A program made the position numbers and the translations under genes. 64,000 nucleotides of DNA from Tenacibaculum haliotis (GTDB lineage Bacteria; Bacteroidota; Bacteroidia; Flavobacteriales; Flavobacteriaceae). The notes under the pieces were generated by a model. That model saw only the letters and a program-made list of their open reading frames with translations. It did no database searches and was not told the DNA's origin. How positions within the stretch are numbered: the first letter of the stretch is position 1; the number at the start of each line of letters is the position of its first letter. Below are positions 1 to 9,556 of this stretch, in pieces. The stretch spans positions 248,001 through 312,000 of the forward strand of contig NZ_JAOBTH010000028.1 of assembly GCF_025215075.1 (NCBI RefSeq), given 5' to 3'.

Positions 1-386
1 TCTTCATAAAGAACTTGCTATAAATTCAGATGAAAGTTTACTATATTTCATCGGATAACGAAAAACAAACTCAAACAAGAAGTAATCTACTTTGTAACTT
101 ACAATGTTACAGAAGATGATCTTTTTAATTGATCATCAAAAGCATAATTTATCTGAATAAAAAATCAAAAAATGTTTACGCATATTCTAAAACAGATATC
201 ACCTAACAACAAAGTCAAATTGATTTTTTAAAACCTCTTTTTTAATTAAAATTGTTTTTTCCCTTAAAAAAACACCTCCAAGAAAAACTAAAACAACACA
301 TAATAACCTATTTTTAGGTTATATTTATATTAAAAATACACATTAAAGATTAATTTCATTTATTTTGTATTTAAATCAAACAAATT
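1..386. other. Intergenic region upstream of hglS; possible tail of a cut-off gene
   Basis: No complete gene is visible. One frame on the + strand is open from base 2 to a TAA at 56-58 and could be the last 18 codons of a gene entering from the left, but this is too short to judge. The rest is very AT-rich. An inverted repeat (ATAACCT at 303-309, AGGTTAT at 316-322) lies about 65 bases before the hglS start. It could be an operator, for example for the Lrp-type regulator encoded just downstream, or part of a weak terminator. The assignment is a guess. Confidence 0.4.
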
Positions 387-1814
387 ATGTCATCAAAAAA
401 CACAGTACAAGTTTTAAATACAGCAAAGGCATTTGCCTCTCCAGAATACATTCGTAATCGCTTCTCTACGATTATGTCTGACATGTATAAAAATGAAGTA
501 CCCCTTTACGGTGAACTACTTGATTTGGTTCGTGAAATTAACGACAATGTGCTTTCTGAATCTAAAGAAATAAAAGAGCAATTAGTACATACTGGCGAAA
601 TTACCCGGCTAAATATGGAACGTCACGGAGCAATTCGTTTAGGCAAGCCACATGAACTATTTACAATGAGGCGTCTCTTTAAAGTTATGGGAATGTTTCC
701 TCTTGGGTATTATGATTTAGCAACCGCAGGTGTTCCTGTTCATGCTACAGCGTTTAGAGCTATCGAAAACACAGCGCTTAACCAGGCTCCTTTTAGAGTT
801 TTTACCTCCCTATTACGTTTAGACTTAATTGATGATGATAAGCTTCGTAACAATGTAGAAACTATTTTAGAAGACCGTCATATTTTCACAAAGAAAGTCC
901 TTGAATTAATTGAAAAATCTGAAAAAGAAGGAGGCTTAAATAAAGAAGATACCGAAATATTTATTCAAGAAGCATTGCAAACTTTTCGATGGCATGATAC
1001 TGCTACGGTAGATCACGAAATGTACGAAGCACTACTAGGACAGCACAGATTAATTGCTGATGTAGTTGCTTTTAAAGGTCCACATATAAACCACCTAACA
1101 CCAAGATCTTTAGATATAGACAAAGTCCAAATAAGTATGGCCGCTCGTAATATTACTCCAAAAGACAATATAGAAGGACCTCCTGCTAGAAAATGCCCTA
1201 TTTTGTTACGTCAAACAAGTTTTAAAGCATTAACAGAAAAAGTAATTTTTAAAGGTAAAGTTGGAAATGAAAAAACAGGAGAACACAAAGCTCGTTTTGG
1301 AGAGATTGAACAACGAGGTGCGGCATTAACACAAAAAGGATTAGACTTATATAATGAGTTATTAGGTAAAACACGTAAAACAATTGGAGGATCACCAAAT
1401 GCTGAAAATGCCTCAGAGTACAACCAATTATTAAAAGAAAATTTTAAAATTTTCCCTGATAACTATAAAGAGCTTCAATCAAAAAAGCTTGCCTATTTCC
1501 ATTACTTTACTACAGATAAATCAAAAAATATATCTAAAAATAAAACACATACAAAATTAGATGTAAATCAATTATTAAAGGATGGTTATTTAACTATAGA
1601 ACCAATGGTTTACGAAGATTTCTTGCCAGTAAGTGCTGCGGGAATTTTCGCCTCAAACCTAGGTACAGATGATGCAAAACATGAATATGAAGGAAGCTCT
1701 AATCAATCTTTATTTGAAAAAGATTTAGGAGAACCTGTTTACGAATTAATGAGATGGTATGAAAACATGCAAGATGAAACCATAAAAAAATGTTTAGCGC
1801 AAATAAATGCTTAA
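387..1814 (+). CDS. hglS: HglS/YdcJ-like 2-oxoadipate dioxygenase/decarboxylase (DUF1338)
   Basis: The 475-residue protein matches the DUF1338 family, whose characterised member HglS is an Fe(II)-dependent VOC-fold enzyme that turns 2-oxoadipate into D-2-hydroxyglutarate and CO2 in lysine breakdown. The family signature HGAIR starts at His80 and is followed by a region like LFTMRRLFKVMGMFPLGYYD; further candidate metal-ligand histidines lie in FKGPHINHLTPR. Length fits the family. The ATG start gives the usual N-terminus. Within the next 4 kb is a YdiJ-like FAD/Fe-S dehydrogenase, a family known to oxidise D-2-hydroxyglutarate, which strongly supports this substrate assignment over other DUF1338 roles. 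A hairpin with a T-run follows the stop, so the gene may form its own transcript. Confidence 0.88.
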   Translation: MSSKNTVQVLNTAKAFASPEYIRNRFSTIMSDMYKNEVPLYGELLDLVREINDNVLSESKEIKEQLVHTGEITRLNMERHGAIRLGKPHELFTMRRLFKVMGMFPLGYYDLATAGVPVHATAFRAIENTALNQAPFRVFTSLLRLDLIDDDKLRNNVETILEDRHIFTKKVLELIEKSEKEGGLNKEDTEIFIQEALQTFRWHDTATVDHEMYEALLGQHRLIADVVAFKGPHINHLTPRSLDIDKVQISMAARNITPKDNIEGPPARKCPILLRQTSFKALTEKVIFKGKVGNEKTGEHKARFGEIEQRGAALTQKGLDLYNELLGKTRKTIGGSPNAENASEYNQLLKENFKIFPDNYKELQSKKLAYFHYFTTDKSKNISKNKTHTKLDVNQLLKDGYLTIEPMVYEDFLPVSAAGIFASNLGTDDAKHEYEGSSNQSLFEKDLGEPVYELMRWYENMQDETIKKCLAQINA

Positions 1815-1824
1815 TATTAAAATT

Positions 1825-1863
1825 ATGTAGTCTTACTATATAGCATGCGGCTACATTTTTTTT
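1825..1863 (+). terminator. Intrinsic terminator after hglS
   Basis: ATGTAGTC at 1825-1832 can pair with GGCTACAT at 1849-1856 (two G-U pairs in RNA), and eight T follow at 1856-1863. It lies ten bases past the hglS stop and before the lrp start, so the downstream genes probably use read-through or their own promoter; TATATTTA at 1879-1886 is a candidate -7 box. Confidence 0.6.
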
Positions 1864-1923
1864 AATAAAAAGAGCTTGTATATTTACAAATTAAATGAAG
1901 ATCATTCTAACAAAACTATACTT

Positions 1924-2382
1924 TTGAAAAATCAATTTGATTATATAGACAAGCAAATACTATCAAAACTACGTTTAGATGCTCGCAAAGCCTTTTCACA
2001 AATAGCTGAAGAATTGAAAGTTTCCAATTCTTTAGTACATCAACGTATAAAAAAACTTACTGCCGAAGGTGTTATTAAAAATACTGAGTTTGTTTTAGAA
2101 GAAAACAAGTTAGGTTATAAAACAAAATCATACACCGGTATTCGTTTACGTGAAGCACGCTTTGCAAAAGATGTTATGAAAGAATTAGAAAAAATACCTG
2201 AAATTACTGAATGTAATTTTGTTTCTGGTAACTACGCTATTTTCATTCTAATTTACGCAAGAGATAATCAACATTTACAAAAAATATTATATGATAATGT
2301 GCATTTAATAAATGGAGTGGCAGGAACCGATACTTTTATTTGTTTTGATACTTGTTTTAAAAGGAATATACCAATAGAATAA
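1924..2382 (+). CDS. Lrp/AsnC family transcriptional regulator
   Basis: Small feast/famine-type regulator of about 152 residues. The N-terminal winged helix (FDYIDKQILSKLRLDARKAF, then SNSLVHQRIKKL as recognition helix) is followed by an AsnC-type ligand-binding and oligomerisation domain (the region from YTGIRL to the end). The frame is open back to a TTG at 1876, but the family normally begins a few residues before the IDxxIL helix. A TTG at 1924 gives that length and leaves room for a candidate -7 box at 1879-1886, so I prefer it; no ATG is available. It sits between hglS and the D-2-hydroxyglutarate dehydrogenase gene, so an amino-acid-responsive control of this pathway is likely (inference). 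Its TAA overlaps the next ATG by one base. Confidence 0.85.
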   Translation: MKNQFDYIDKQILSKLRLDARKAFSQIAEELKVSNSLVHQRIKKLTAEGVIKNTEFVLEENKLGYKTKSYTGIRLREARFAKDVMKELEKIPEITECNFVSGNYAIFILIYARDNQHLQKILYDNVHLINGVAGTDTFICFDTCFKRNIPIE

Positions 2383-3032
2383 TGATAAATAAAACAGCAG
2401 CCGTTTTATGGACAGGCGGAAAAGATTGCGCTTTGGCTTTTTTTAAGGCACAACAAGCAGGCTATAACATTACTCATTTAGTAACATTTGCTCCTAAAAA
2501 CCCAGATTTTAAAGCACATCCAATTCACTTGATAAAAAAACAAGTAAAGGCTATTGGTATTCCGCATTTAATATTAACAGTAAGCGCTCCGATAAAAGAA
2601 AGCTACCAAAACACTATTCAACAATTAAAAGAATTTTATAAGATTGATACTTTAATTACTGGTGATATTGATGAAATCGATGGACATACTAATTGGATTG
2701 AAGAGTGTTCGCTAAAATCAGGCATGAAAGTTTTTAATCCTTTATGGAAAAAAGAAAGAATCTATTTACTAAACGAATTAATTACGAATGATTTTACAGT
2801 AGTATTTTCACTAGTAAAAAAAGAAGATTTAACTAGCGATTGGATTGGTAGAACTCTTGATAAAACCGCTATTAATGATTTAAAAAAGAAATTAAATATT
2901 GATATTTGTGGAGAAAACGGAGAATATCATACCATGGTTTTAAATGCTCCTTTTTTTAAACATCAAATAGTAGTAAACAAAGTTGAAGTTATTCAGAACG
3001 ATAAATACTACTATTTAAAAACAATACTATAA
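2382..3032 (+). CDS. Dph6-like ATP-pyrophosphatase (diphthine-ammonia ligase family)
   Basis: 216-residue PP-loop ATPase. The PP-loop motif WTGGKDCALA is near the N-terminus (residues about 10-19) and the family's C-terminal motif CGENGEYHTMVLNAPFF is present. In eukaryotes and archaea this family amidates diphthine on elongation factor 2. Bacteria lack diphthamide, so the bacterial substrate is not known and the name describes the fold only. The gene overlaps the lrp stop by one base (TAATG) and ends 20 bases before the dehydrogenase gene, so it is cotranscribed with them. Confidence 0.82.
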   Translation: MINKTAAVLWTGGKDCALAFFKAQQAGYNITHLVTFAPKNPDFKAHPIHLIKKQVKAIGIPHLILTVSAPIKESYQNTIQQLKEFYKIDTLITGDIDEIDGHTNWIEECSLKSGMKVFNPLWKKERIYLLNELITNDFTVVFSLVKKEDLTSDWIGRTLDKTAINDLKKKLNIDICGENGEYHTMVLNAPFFKHQIVVNKVEVIQNDKYYYLKTIL

Positions 3033-3052
3033 ACCTTTTAGGTGCTTAGATA

Positions 3053-5968
3053 ATGGCAAAAACAACACATTTACTAGATTTAGAAAAGAGTTTAAAAGGT
3101 GAATTATTTTTTGATGATTTACACAAAACTTTATATGCTACCGATGCATCTGTTTATCGTAAAATTCCGTTAGCAGTAGCTTATCCGAAGGATAATGAAG
3201 ATCTTAAACTTTTAATTCATTTTGCTACAAAAAACAACATCACTTTAATTCCGAGAGCTGCAGGAACTTCTTTGGCAGGTCAATGTGTTGGTGATGGTAT
3301 TGTTGTTGATGTTTCTAAACATTTTACTAATATTTTAGCTTTTGATGAGCAGCAAAAAACCATTACAGTTCAACCCGGAATTATACGAGATGATTTAAAC
3401 AGATTCTTAAAGCCTTTCGGATTATTTTTCGGCCCAAATACCTCAACTTCTAACCGCTGTATGATTGGCGGAATGGTGGGAAATAATTCATCAGGAAGCA
3501 CCTCCATTCGTTACGGAGTAACACGTGATAAAGTAATAGCTATCGAAGGATTATTATCTGACGGAAGTAATGTTCTTTTTTCTGAAATTACTTCGCAAAA
3601 GTTCAATCAGAAAAAAATAGTAAACTCTTTAGAAGGTACTATTTACAGAACTATTTATACAGAACTTTCTCAAGAAGCAATTCAACAAGAAATAATAAAT
3701 GAATTTCCGAAACCAGAAATTCACAGACGAAATACAGGTTATGCAGTAGATGAGTTTTTAACCTCTGATTTATTCGGTGGAAGTGAACCAACTATTAATC
3801 CTGCTAAGTTTTTATCTGGTAGTGAAGGAACGTTAGTTTTTTCAACCGAAATCACCATTCAATTAAACGACTTACCTCCTACTTATAGCATTATGGTTTG
3901 TCCGCATTTTACCAGCGTAAACGAAAGTTTAAAAGCCACAGTAATTGCTATGAATCACAAGTTATATGCCTGTGAATTGATGGATAAAGTAATTTTAGAT
4001 TGCACCAAAAACAATAGAGAGCAAGCTAAAAATCGCTTCTTTTTACAAGACGATCCTGAAGCTGTTTTAATGTTAGAAGTTTCTGCAAACACTATAGAAG
4101 AAGCTGAGGTTTTAGCTGATAATTTAATTGAAGATTTAAAAAACAATAACTTCGGATATCATTATCCGAAAGTATATGGAAATGACATTGCCAAAGTGCA
4201 TCATTTACGAAAAGCCGGATTAGGTTTACTGGGTAATATCGTAGGAGACATGAAAGCGGTTGCCTGTATTGAAGACACTGCAGTTGCTTTAAACGACTTA
4301 CCTGAATACATCGAAGAGTTTACCCAAATAATGGATAAATATCAGCAAGATGCTGTTTACTACGCACATGCTGGTGCAGGAGAATTACACTTACGACCGA
4401 TATTGAATTTAAAAAAACAAGAAGATGTTGTTTTATTTAGGAAGATAACAACTGAAACTGCTCAACTTGTAAAGAAATATAAAGGTTCGTTTAGTGGTGA
4501 ACATGGTGACGGAATTGTACGCGCTGAGTTTATTCCGTTAATGATTGGTGCTAAAAATTACGAATTATTAAAACGAATAAAAAAAGCATTCGACCCGAAT
4601 AATGTATTTAACAAAGGAAAAATTACAGATGCTTTTCCGATGGATAAAAACTTACGTTATGAAATCGACAGAAAAGAACCTGTTATAAAAACATTACAAG
4701 ATTTTTCTGAAAGCGAAGGTATTTTAAAATTGGTTGAAAAATGTAACGGTTCTGGTGATTGCCGTAAATCTCCTGAAGCAGGTGGAACATTATGTCCGAG
4801 TTACAGAGCTACTAAAAACGAGAAAGAAACTACACGAGCAAGAGCCAATATGTTACGTGAAGTTTTAACAAATAACACCGCCAAAAACAAATTCGATTCT
4901 AAAGAATTAAAACAAGTCTTAGACTTATGTTTAAGCTGTAAAGCTTGTGCTACCGAATGCCCAAGTAATGTTGATATTGCCTCTATGAAAGCGGAGTTTT
5001 TATATCAATACCAAGAAACCAATGGTTATTCTTTTCGCAGTAAATTATTTGCCAATAATGCAAAATATAATAAATTAGGAAGTAAAGTTCCTATAATAAC
5101 TAACTTTTTAACCAACACATTGTTGGCTAAAAAAATAATGGGAGTTGCAACCCAGCGCTCGGTTCCGAAATTAGAAAAACAACCTTTAGATAACTGGTTA
5201 AAAAAACAAATTATCACTTCTAGTGCAGATAAGAAACCTTCTAAAAAAACTGTTTATTTATTCAACGATGAGTTTACCAATTTTTACGATGCCGAAGTTG
5301 GTAAAGATGCTGTAATCGTTTTAAAAAAATTAGGCTACGAAGTAAAATATAATAACCACGAAGAAAGCGGTCGTAGTCATATTTCTAAAGGATTTTTAAA
5401 AGAAGCGAAAGAATTGACTAATAAAAATATCGCTATTTTTAAAGACATCATTACTAAAGAAACTCCATTAATAGGAATAGAACCTTCTGCTATTTTAACT
5501 TTTAGAGATGAATATATTCGTTTGGCAGACGATAAATTATCCGCAGAAAAAATTGCTGAAAATGTTTTTACCATTGAAGAATTTCTAGCTACTGAAATTG
5601 AAAAAAATAACATTAACACTTCTTTATTTACATCTAAAAGCAAAGAGCTTAAAATTCACGGACATTGTCATCAAAAGGCATTATCATCAACACACGCTAG
5701 TTTTACGATGTTAAACATTCCTAAGAACTATAAAGTTACCATCATGAATACCGGTTGTTGTGGTATGGCTGGTAGTTTTGGATACGAAAAAGAGCATTAT
5801 AAAGTAAGTATGCAAGTTGGAGAAGATACCTTATTTCCTAAAATTAGAAACTGCTCTATAGAAACAGAAATTGCTGCAGCAGGAACAAGTTGTCGTCATC
5901 AAATTTATGATGGAACCAAGCGCACTGCTAAACATCCTATTACTATTTTAAAAGAAGCACTATGTTAA
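3053..5968 (+). CDS. FAD/Fe-S oxidoreductase, YdiJ-like D-2-hydroxyglutarate dehydrogenase
   Basis: 971 residues with the three-part layout of the GlcD/YdiJ group. First comes a PCMH-type FAD-binding domain with the PRAAGTSLAGQ nucleotide-binding segment, and a FAD-oxidase C-terminal domain ending at SGEHGDGIVRAEF. Next is a 4Fe-4S pair of the form CNGSGDC...CLSCKACATECPSNVD around residues 560-650. Last is a CCG (cysteine-rich) domain with HGHCHQKAL and NTGCCGMAGSFGYE. E. coli YdiJ (about 1,018 residues) has the same layout and oxidises D-2-hydroxyglutarate to 2-oxoglutarate. The hglS gene upstream makes that substrate, so the pair would feed lysine-derived 2-oxoadipate into the TCA cycle. 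D-lactate or glycolate as substrate is the alternative. Confidence 0.85.
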   Translation: MAKTTHLLDLEKSLKGELFFDDLHKTLYATDASVYRKIPLAVAYPKDNEDLKLLIHFATKNNITLIPRAAGTSLAGQCVGDGIVVDVSKHFTNILAFDEQQKTITVQPGIIRDDLNRFLKPFGLFFGPNTSTSNRCMIGGMVGNNSSGSTSIRYGVTRDKVIAIEGLLSDGSNVLFSEITSQKFNQKKIVNSLEGTIYRTIYTELSQEAIQQEIINEFPKPEIHRRNTGYAVDEFLTSDLFGGSEPTINPAKFLSGSEGTLVFSTEITIQLNDLPPTYSIMVCPHFTSVNESLKATVIAMNHKLYACELMDKVILDCTKNNREQAKNRFFLQDDPEAVLMLEVSANTIEEAEVLADNLIEDLKNNNFGYHYPKVYGNDIAKVHHLRKAGLGLLGNIVGDMKAVACIEDTAVALNDLPEYIEEFTQIMDKYQQDAVYYAHAGAGELHLRPILNLKKQEDVVLFRKITTETAQLVKKYKGSFSGEHGDGIVRAEFIPLMIGAKNYELLKRIKKAFDPNNVFNKGKITDAFPMDKNLRYEIDRKEPVIKTLQDFSESEGILKLVEKCNGSGDCRKSPEAGGTLCPSYRATKNEKETTRARANMLREVLTNNTAKNKFDSKELKQVLDLCLSCKACATECPSNVDIASMKAEFLYQYQETNGYSFRSKLFANNAKYNKLGSKVPIITNFLTNTLLAKKIMGVATQRSVPKLEKQPLDNWLKKQIITSSADKKPSKKTVYLFNDEFTNFYDAEVGKDAVIVLKKLGYEVKYNNHEESGRSHISKGFLKEAKELTNKNIAIFKDIITKETPLIGIEPSAILTFRDEYIRLADDKLSAEKIAENVFTIEEFLATEIEKNNINTSLFTSKSKELKIHGHCHQKALSSTHASFTMLNIPKNYKVTIMNTGCCGMAGSFGYEKEHYKVSMQVGEDTLFPKIRNCSIETEIAAAGTSCRHQIYDGTKRTAKHPITILKEALC

Positions 5969-6031
5969 TTGATTGATTTTCAATAGTTTATTTCGTGTTT
6001 TTATACATATGTTAATTTAAAACACCATGTT

Positions 6032-6475
6032 ATGAGTAGTACTAAAATAATAATTAACAATGCTTTATTCATTTTTGCAGGGATTGTAGGTTTTTTTCTA
6101 TTGATGAAAATTTTGGGTTTAGATCATGTTTCAGAATTACGTTTATTAAACTTCGCTTTTGTGCTTTGGGGAATAAACAACGCTATTAAAACAAACATAA
6201 ATGCAAATAAAGAATCCTTATATTTTAATAATTTTTCTGTTGGTATAGGAACCTCTATTGTTGCTGTTGGGTTTACAATTATAGGCTTAATATTTTATGT
6301 AGATTTCATAAACCCTTCTCTTATAAATGTCTTAGAAGATTCTGCTTTCTGGGGACAAAACTTAAGTCTCGGTTTAATTGTTTTCGCTTTAGCTATTGAA
6401 GGAATTGCTTCTTCAGTTATTTGTTCTTTTATTTTAATGCAGTATTATAAAAACTATAAGCCAGTAATTATTTAA
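6032..6475 (+). CDS. Hypothetical four-helix membrane protein
   Basis: 147 residues with four clear hydrophobic segments, roughly residues 8-27, 37-50, 71-95 and 112-138. It has no recognisable catalytic motif and no signal peptide. It stands alone between the dehydrogenase gene and the convergent ompA gene, with which it shares the hairpin at 6495-6518. I do not recognise the family; it looks like a flavobacterial conserved hypothetical inner-membrane protein. Confidence 0.7.
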   Translation: MSSTKIIINNALFIFAGIVGFFLLMKILGLDHVSELRLLNFAFVLWGINNAIKTNINANKESLYFNNFSVGIGTSIVAVGFTIIGLIFYVDFINPSLINVLEDSAFWGQNLSLGLIVFALAIEGIASSVICSFILMQYYKNYKPVII

Positions 6476-6494
6476 TCAATTTAAAGCACAAAAA

Positions 6495-6518
6495 AACCTC
6501 CGATTAAAATCGGAGGTT
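6495..6518. terminator. Terminator between convergent genes
   Basis: AACCTCCGAT (6495-6504) pairs perfectly with ATCGGAGGTT (6509-6518) across a 4-base loop. The A-run just before it makes a U-tract on the minus strand, so it best serves the minus-strand OmpA gene that ends at 6539. It may also stop transcription from the + strand membrane-protein gene. Confidence 0.8.
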
Positions 6519-6538
6519 ATTAATATTAAAATTTTATG

Positions 6539-7402
6539 TTATGGATTAATCACCTCTTCTTCTGCTAACAAACCAAAAAATTTATCTAAATTAGGCAAAA
6601 TAACAATTTTTGTTCTTCTATTTCTAGCTCTATTTGCGCTTGTTTTGTTATCTACTAACGGTAAAGATGAACCTCTACCCGAAGCAATTAATCTATTAGG
6701 ATTTACGCCATATTTTTTTTCTAAAATACGAACTATTGATGTAGCTCTTTTTACACTTAAATCCCAATTATCCTGTATTACATCATTATGAATTTTTCTT
6801 GAATCAGTATGTCCTTCAATCATTACATCCATACTTGGCTCTGACTTAATAATCTCTGCTAATTTCTTTAATGTTTTATAAGCTCTACTATTCACCTTAT
6901 AACTAGCCGTTCTAAACAGCATTTTATCTGAAATAGATATCATAACTACTGTTTTATCGATATTTACATTAATATCATCAGAATTTTGTAATTCAGGAAC
7001 ATTCATCGATTTTTTCAGTTTATAAGAAACTGCTAAATTCATAGAATCTTTTAATGTTTTAGCTTCTGCTAATTCAGCAGCATCAACATTTGCTAAAGTT
7101 TTTCGCATTTTAGCTTTCATCGAATTAGATATTACAGCTCCTTCAACCATATCTAATTTCACATCATTTTCTTCTTTAAGGTTTGAATTGATTCCTTTTA
7201 AAGAGTTTATTTTGGTATTGTAGTTGTCTACTCTTTTTTCAATTTTAGCAAACTTAGCTTCTAGTTCTTCTTTTTCTAATGCTGTTTTCTGAAGAGTACC
7301 TTTAGTATTGGTATATCGTTGTTCTAACTCAACATACTTTTTTTTAGAAACACAAGATGTTGCAATAATTGCGACAGTTAATAGAAGGGATATTTTTTTC
7401 AT
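6539..7402 (-). CDS. OmpA-family outer membrane lipoprotein
   Basis: 287 residues. The N-terminus is a lipoprotein signal (MKKISLLLTVAIIATSC, lipidated Cys17), followed by a Lys/Glu-rich coiled-coil stretch (about residues 23-85). The C-terminal OmpA-like peptidoglycan-binding domain contains the motif IEGHTDSRKI and the SVKRATSIVRIL and NRARNRRTKIVI segments. The protein probably tethers the outer membrane to peptidoglycan. It is monocistronic, with a strong terminator right after its stop. TACGTTTA (+ strand 7434-7441 reversed) is a possible -7 box. Confidence 0.9.
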   Translation of the reverse strand: MKKISLLLTVAIIATSCVSKKKYVELEQRYTNTKGTLQKTALEKEELEAKFAKIEKRVDNYNTKINSLKGINSNLKEENDVKLDMVEGAVISNSMKAKMRKTLANVDAAELAEAKTLKDSMNLAVSYKLKKSMNVPELQNSDDINVNIDKTVVMISISDKMLFRTASYKVNSRAYKTLKKLAEIIKSEPSMDVMIEGHTDSRKIHNDVIQDNWDLSVKRATSIVRILEKKYGVNPNRLIASGRGSSLPLVDNKTSANRARNRRTKIVILPNLDKFFGLLAEEEVINP

Positions 7403-7472
7403 GATTGATTATTTTTAATAGTTTAAGTAATGTTAAACGTATTATTATCTCTTTTAGTATAAACAGCCCTTG

Positions 7473-8402
7473 TTATTTTAAAAATATCTCTGCCATCATA
7501 CAGCGAGCACTACCACCACCACAAAATTCTATTGTATCTAATGGTGAATGAATAATTGCATTGTGCTTTGCTATTTTTCGTAACTGTTCTTTTGTCAAGG
7601 ACTTATAGGCTGACGTACTCATAATTAAAAAACGTTCATCATTACCCCCTCTTACCTGTAACATGTTTCCTGCAAATTGTTGTACTTGCTTTTCGGTAAT
7701 AGCTATCACTTCTTTTTTATCAGATTTTAAATGTTTTAACACATTTTTCTTCTCTTTTTTATCATCAATAGCTTCTAAACAAATGATCGCAAAATTTTCT
7801 GCCACACACATCATTACATTTGTGTGGTAAATAGCTTCTCGTTTTTCGTTAACCGTTTGATTTGCTGTAAAAATTACAGGTGTATATTCAAAATCCTCAC
7901 AAAATTCGATAAATAATTCTTCATCCGCCCTTGGCGATAAAGCACAATATGCTTTGCGATTTGCACGATCTAAAATCATGCTTCCGGTTCCTTCTAAAAA
8001 AATAGTTTCTTCTTCAGCTTCAGAATAATCGATTACATTTTTAATCTCAAAACCTTTTGTTTCTAAAATTTGTAATACATCTTCTCGTTTTTCTAAACGT
8101 CTGTTCTCAGCAAACATCGGATAAATTGCAACATCACCATTTTCGTGAAAAGAAACCCAGTTATTTGGAAACAATGCATCTGGAGTATCAGGCTCTTTAG
8201 TATCTTCAACAACAATAACATTAACACTTACCGTTCTTAACTTAAGTACAAAAGCATCAAATTCTTGCTGGGCTTTTAAGTTAATTGAAGCAGGTAACAT
8301 ACCTGCCAATTCTTGTTGATAAAAATTATTTACAGCCGTTTGCTCGTTCATTCTAAAACTCGCCGGACGAACCATTAAAATAGTATTGGTAGTTTGTTGC
8401 AT
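7473..8402 (-). CDS. ctlX: CtlX-like citrulline utilisation hydrolase (arginine deiminase-related)
   Basis: 309 residues of the guanidine-modifying (arginine deiminase/amidinotransferase) fold. Visible features are the substrate region DALFPNNWVSFH, the catalytic-type His in YHTNVMMCVAE and the C-terminal catalytic Cys in CGGGSARCMMAEIF. This matches proteins named CtlX, needed for citrulline use in Francisella, rather than classical arginine deiminase, which is longer. It starts 17 bases after the flavin monooxygenase gene on the same strand, so the two are likely cotranscribed. The exact substrate in this organism is not shown. Confidence 0.8.
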   Translation of the reverse strand: MQQTTNTILMVRPASFRMNEQTAVNNFYQQELAGMLPASINLKAQQEFDAFVLKLRTVSVNVIVVEDTKEPDTPDALFPNNWVSFHENGDVAIYPMFAENRRLEKREDVLQILETKGFEIKNVIDYSEAEEETIFLEGTGSMILDRANRKAYCALSPRADEELFIEFCEDFEYTPVIFTANQTVNEKREAIYHTNVMMCVAENFAIICLEAIDDKKEKKNVLKHLKSDKKEVIAITEKQVQQFAGNMLQVRGGNDERFLIMSTSAYKSLTKEQLRKIAKHNAIIHSPLDTIEFCGGGSARCMMAEIFLK

Positions 8403-8419
8403 ACTGTTAAAATATAAAA

Positions 8420-9463
8420 TTAGTTTTTATTACGAATAATATCTGCTAGGTAATTTGCGTCTTTTGATACTCCACCCAAGGTTGCTGATCCACGAGTAAA
8501 CATCCAAGGTAAACCAATAAAATATAACCCATCTATATTACTTACACCTCTATAATTTTTTGGATAATTATCTTCATCTAACTCCAATCCTTCTATCCAT
8601 TTAAAGTTCGGGCGATATCCTGTTGCCCAAATAATATTTTTGATCGTTGATATTTTATCTTTTTCGAACTCTATTTCAGTATTTAAAGCATCTTTTGTTC
8701 TTCCAACAGCGATTACATTTTTTCTAGATAAAATTTCTTTAACATCCGTACCAATAACTGGTTGTATTGATGTGTTTATTTTTTTCCCTATCCAACTATA
8801 TTTACTGTAACTTAAAAAACCGATTAAGGTAAACCACCACCAAAGTGTTTTACCTAAAAATTGTTGCGGTAATGATTTTACGTTTGTGTTTCCTGAAAAA
8901 TATACGGTTCTGTTTTTATCTTTAGAAATTTCATCTAAAATCTGATAACCAGAATCTCCTGCGCCAACAACCAACGCGTCTCCTTTTTGTAATTGATCTA
9001 CTCTTTTATAGTAGTTACTATGCATCTGAGAAACAGTTTCTGATATTTTCGTATGACACGGTGGTGTGTACGGAATATGAAACGGCCCTGTGGCAACAAT
9101 TACATTTTTTGTTACTATCTCGCCATTTTTATAAGTTACATAAAATCCGTTTTCATTTTTTCTTACAGATGTAATTAATGTATCTAATTGTAAAGGAATA
9201 TCAAATTTTTCTACATATAACTTAAAATAATTACTAACCTCAAATTTTGTAGGATAATGTCCTTTTGGAGCATCAAATTTCATCCCTGGCAAATGATTGT
9301 ATTCTGTTGGCGTAAACAATTTTAAAGAATCCCATCTATTTAACCAAGAAGCACCAATTTCTTTTTCGCCGTCAATTACTAAAAATTTCTTATTCATTTT
9401 TTTTAAATGATAAGCCATTGATAGTCCTGCTTGAGCACCTCCAATAATTACATAATCTAACAT
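8420..9463 (-). CDS. FAD-dependent monooxygenase/oxidoreductase (FMO-like)
   Basis: About 347 residues. Two dinucleotide-binding Rossmann motifs are visible: VIIGGAQAGLSMAYHL at the N-terminus for FAD and LVVGAGDSGYQILDEI in the middle for NADPH. ATGPFHIPYTP and WATGYRPNF are typical of flavin monooxygenase-like proteins. The frame is open to 9502, but the ATG at 9463 puts the FAD motif at the very N-terminus, as in the family, so it is preferred. The substrate is unknown; relatives are annotated as putative flavoprotein K+ transporters or monooxygenases. Confidence 0.8.
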   Translation of the reverse strand: MLDYVIIGGAQAGLSMAYHLKKMNKKFLVIDGEKEIGASWLNRWDSLKLFTPTEYNHLPGMKFDAPKGHYPTKFEVSNYFKLYVEKFDIPLQLDTLITSVRKNENGFYVTYKNGEIVTKNVIVATGPFHIPYTPPCHTKISETVSQMHSNYYKRVDQLQKGDALVVGAGDSGYQILDEISKDKNRTVYFSGNTNVKSLPQQFLGKTLWWWFTLIGFLSYSKYSWIGKKINTSIQPVIGTDVKEILSRKNVIAVGRTKDALNTEIEFEKDKISTIKNIIWATGYRPNFKWIEGLELDEDNYPKNYRGVSNIDGLYFIGLPWMFTRGSATLGGVSKDANYLADIIRNKN

Positions 9464-9556
9464 CAATCTTATTTTATATTTACTCATCAAAGGTATAAAC
9501 AATATAATAGCTATTGAATATTTTTACTGATAATTCTACACGATAAAAATCAGCAT

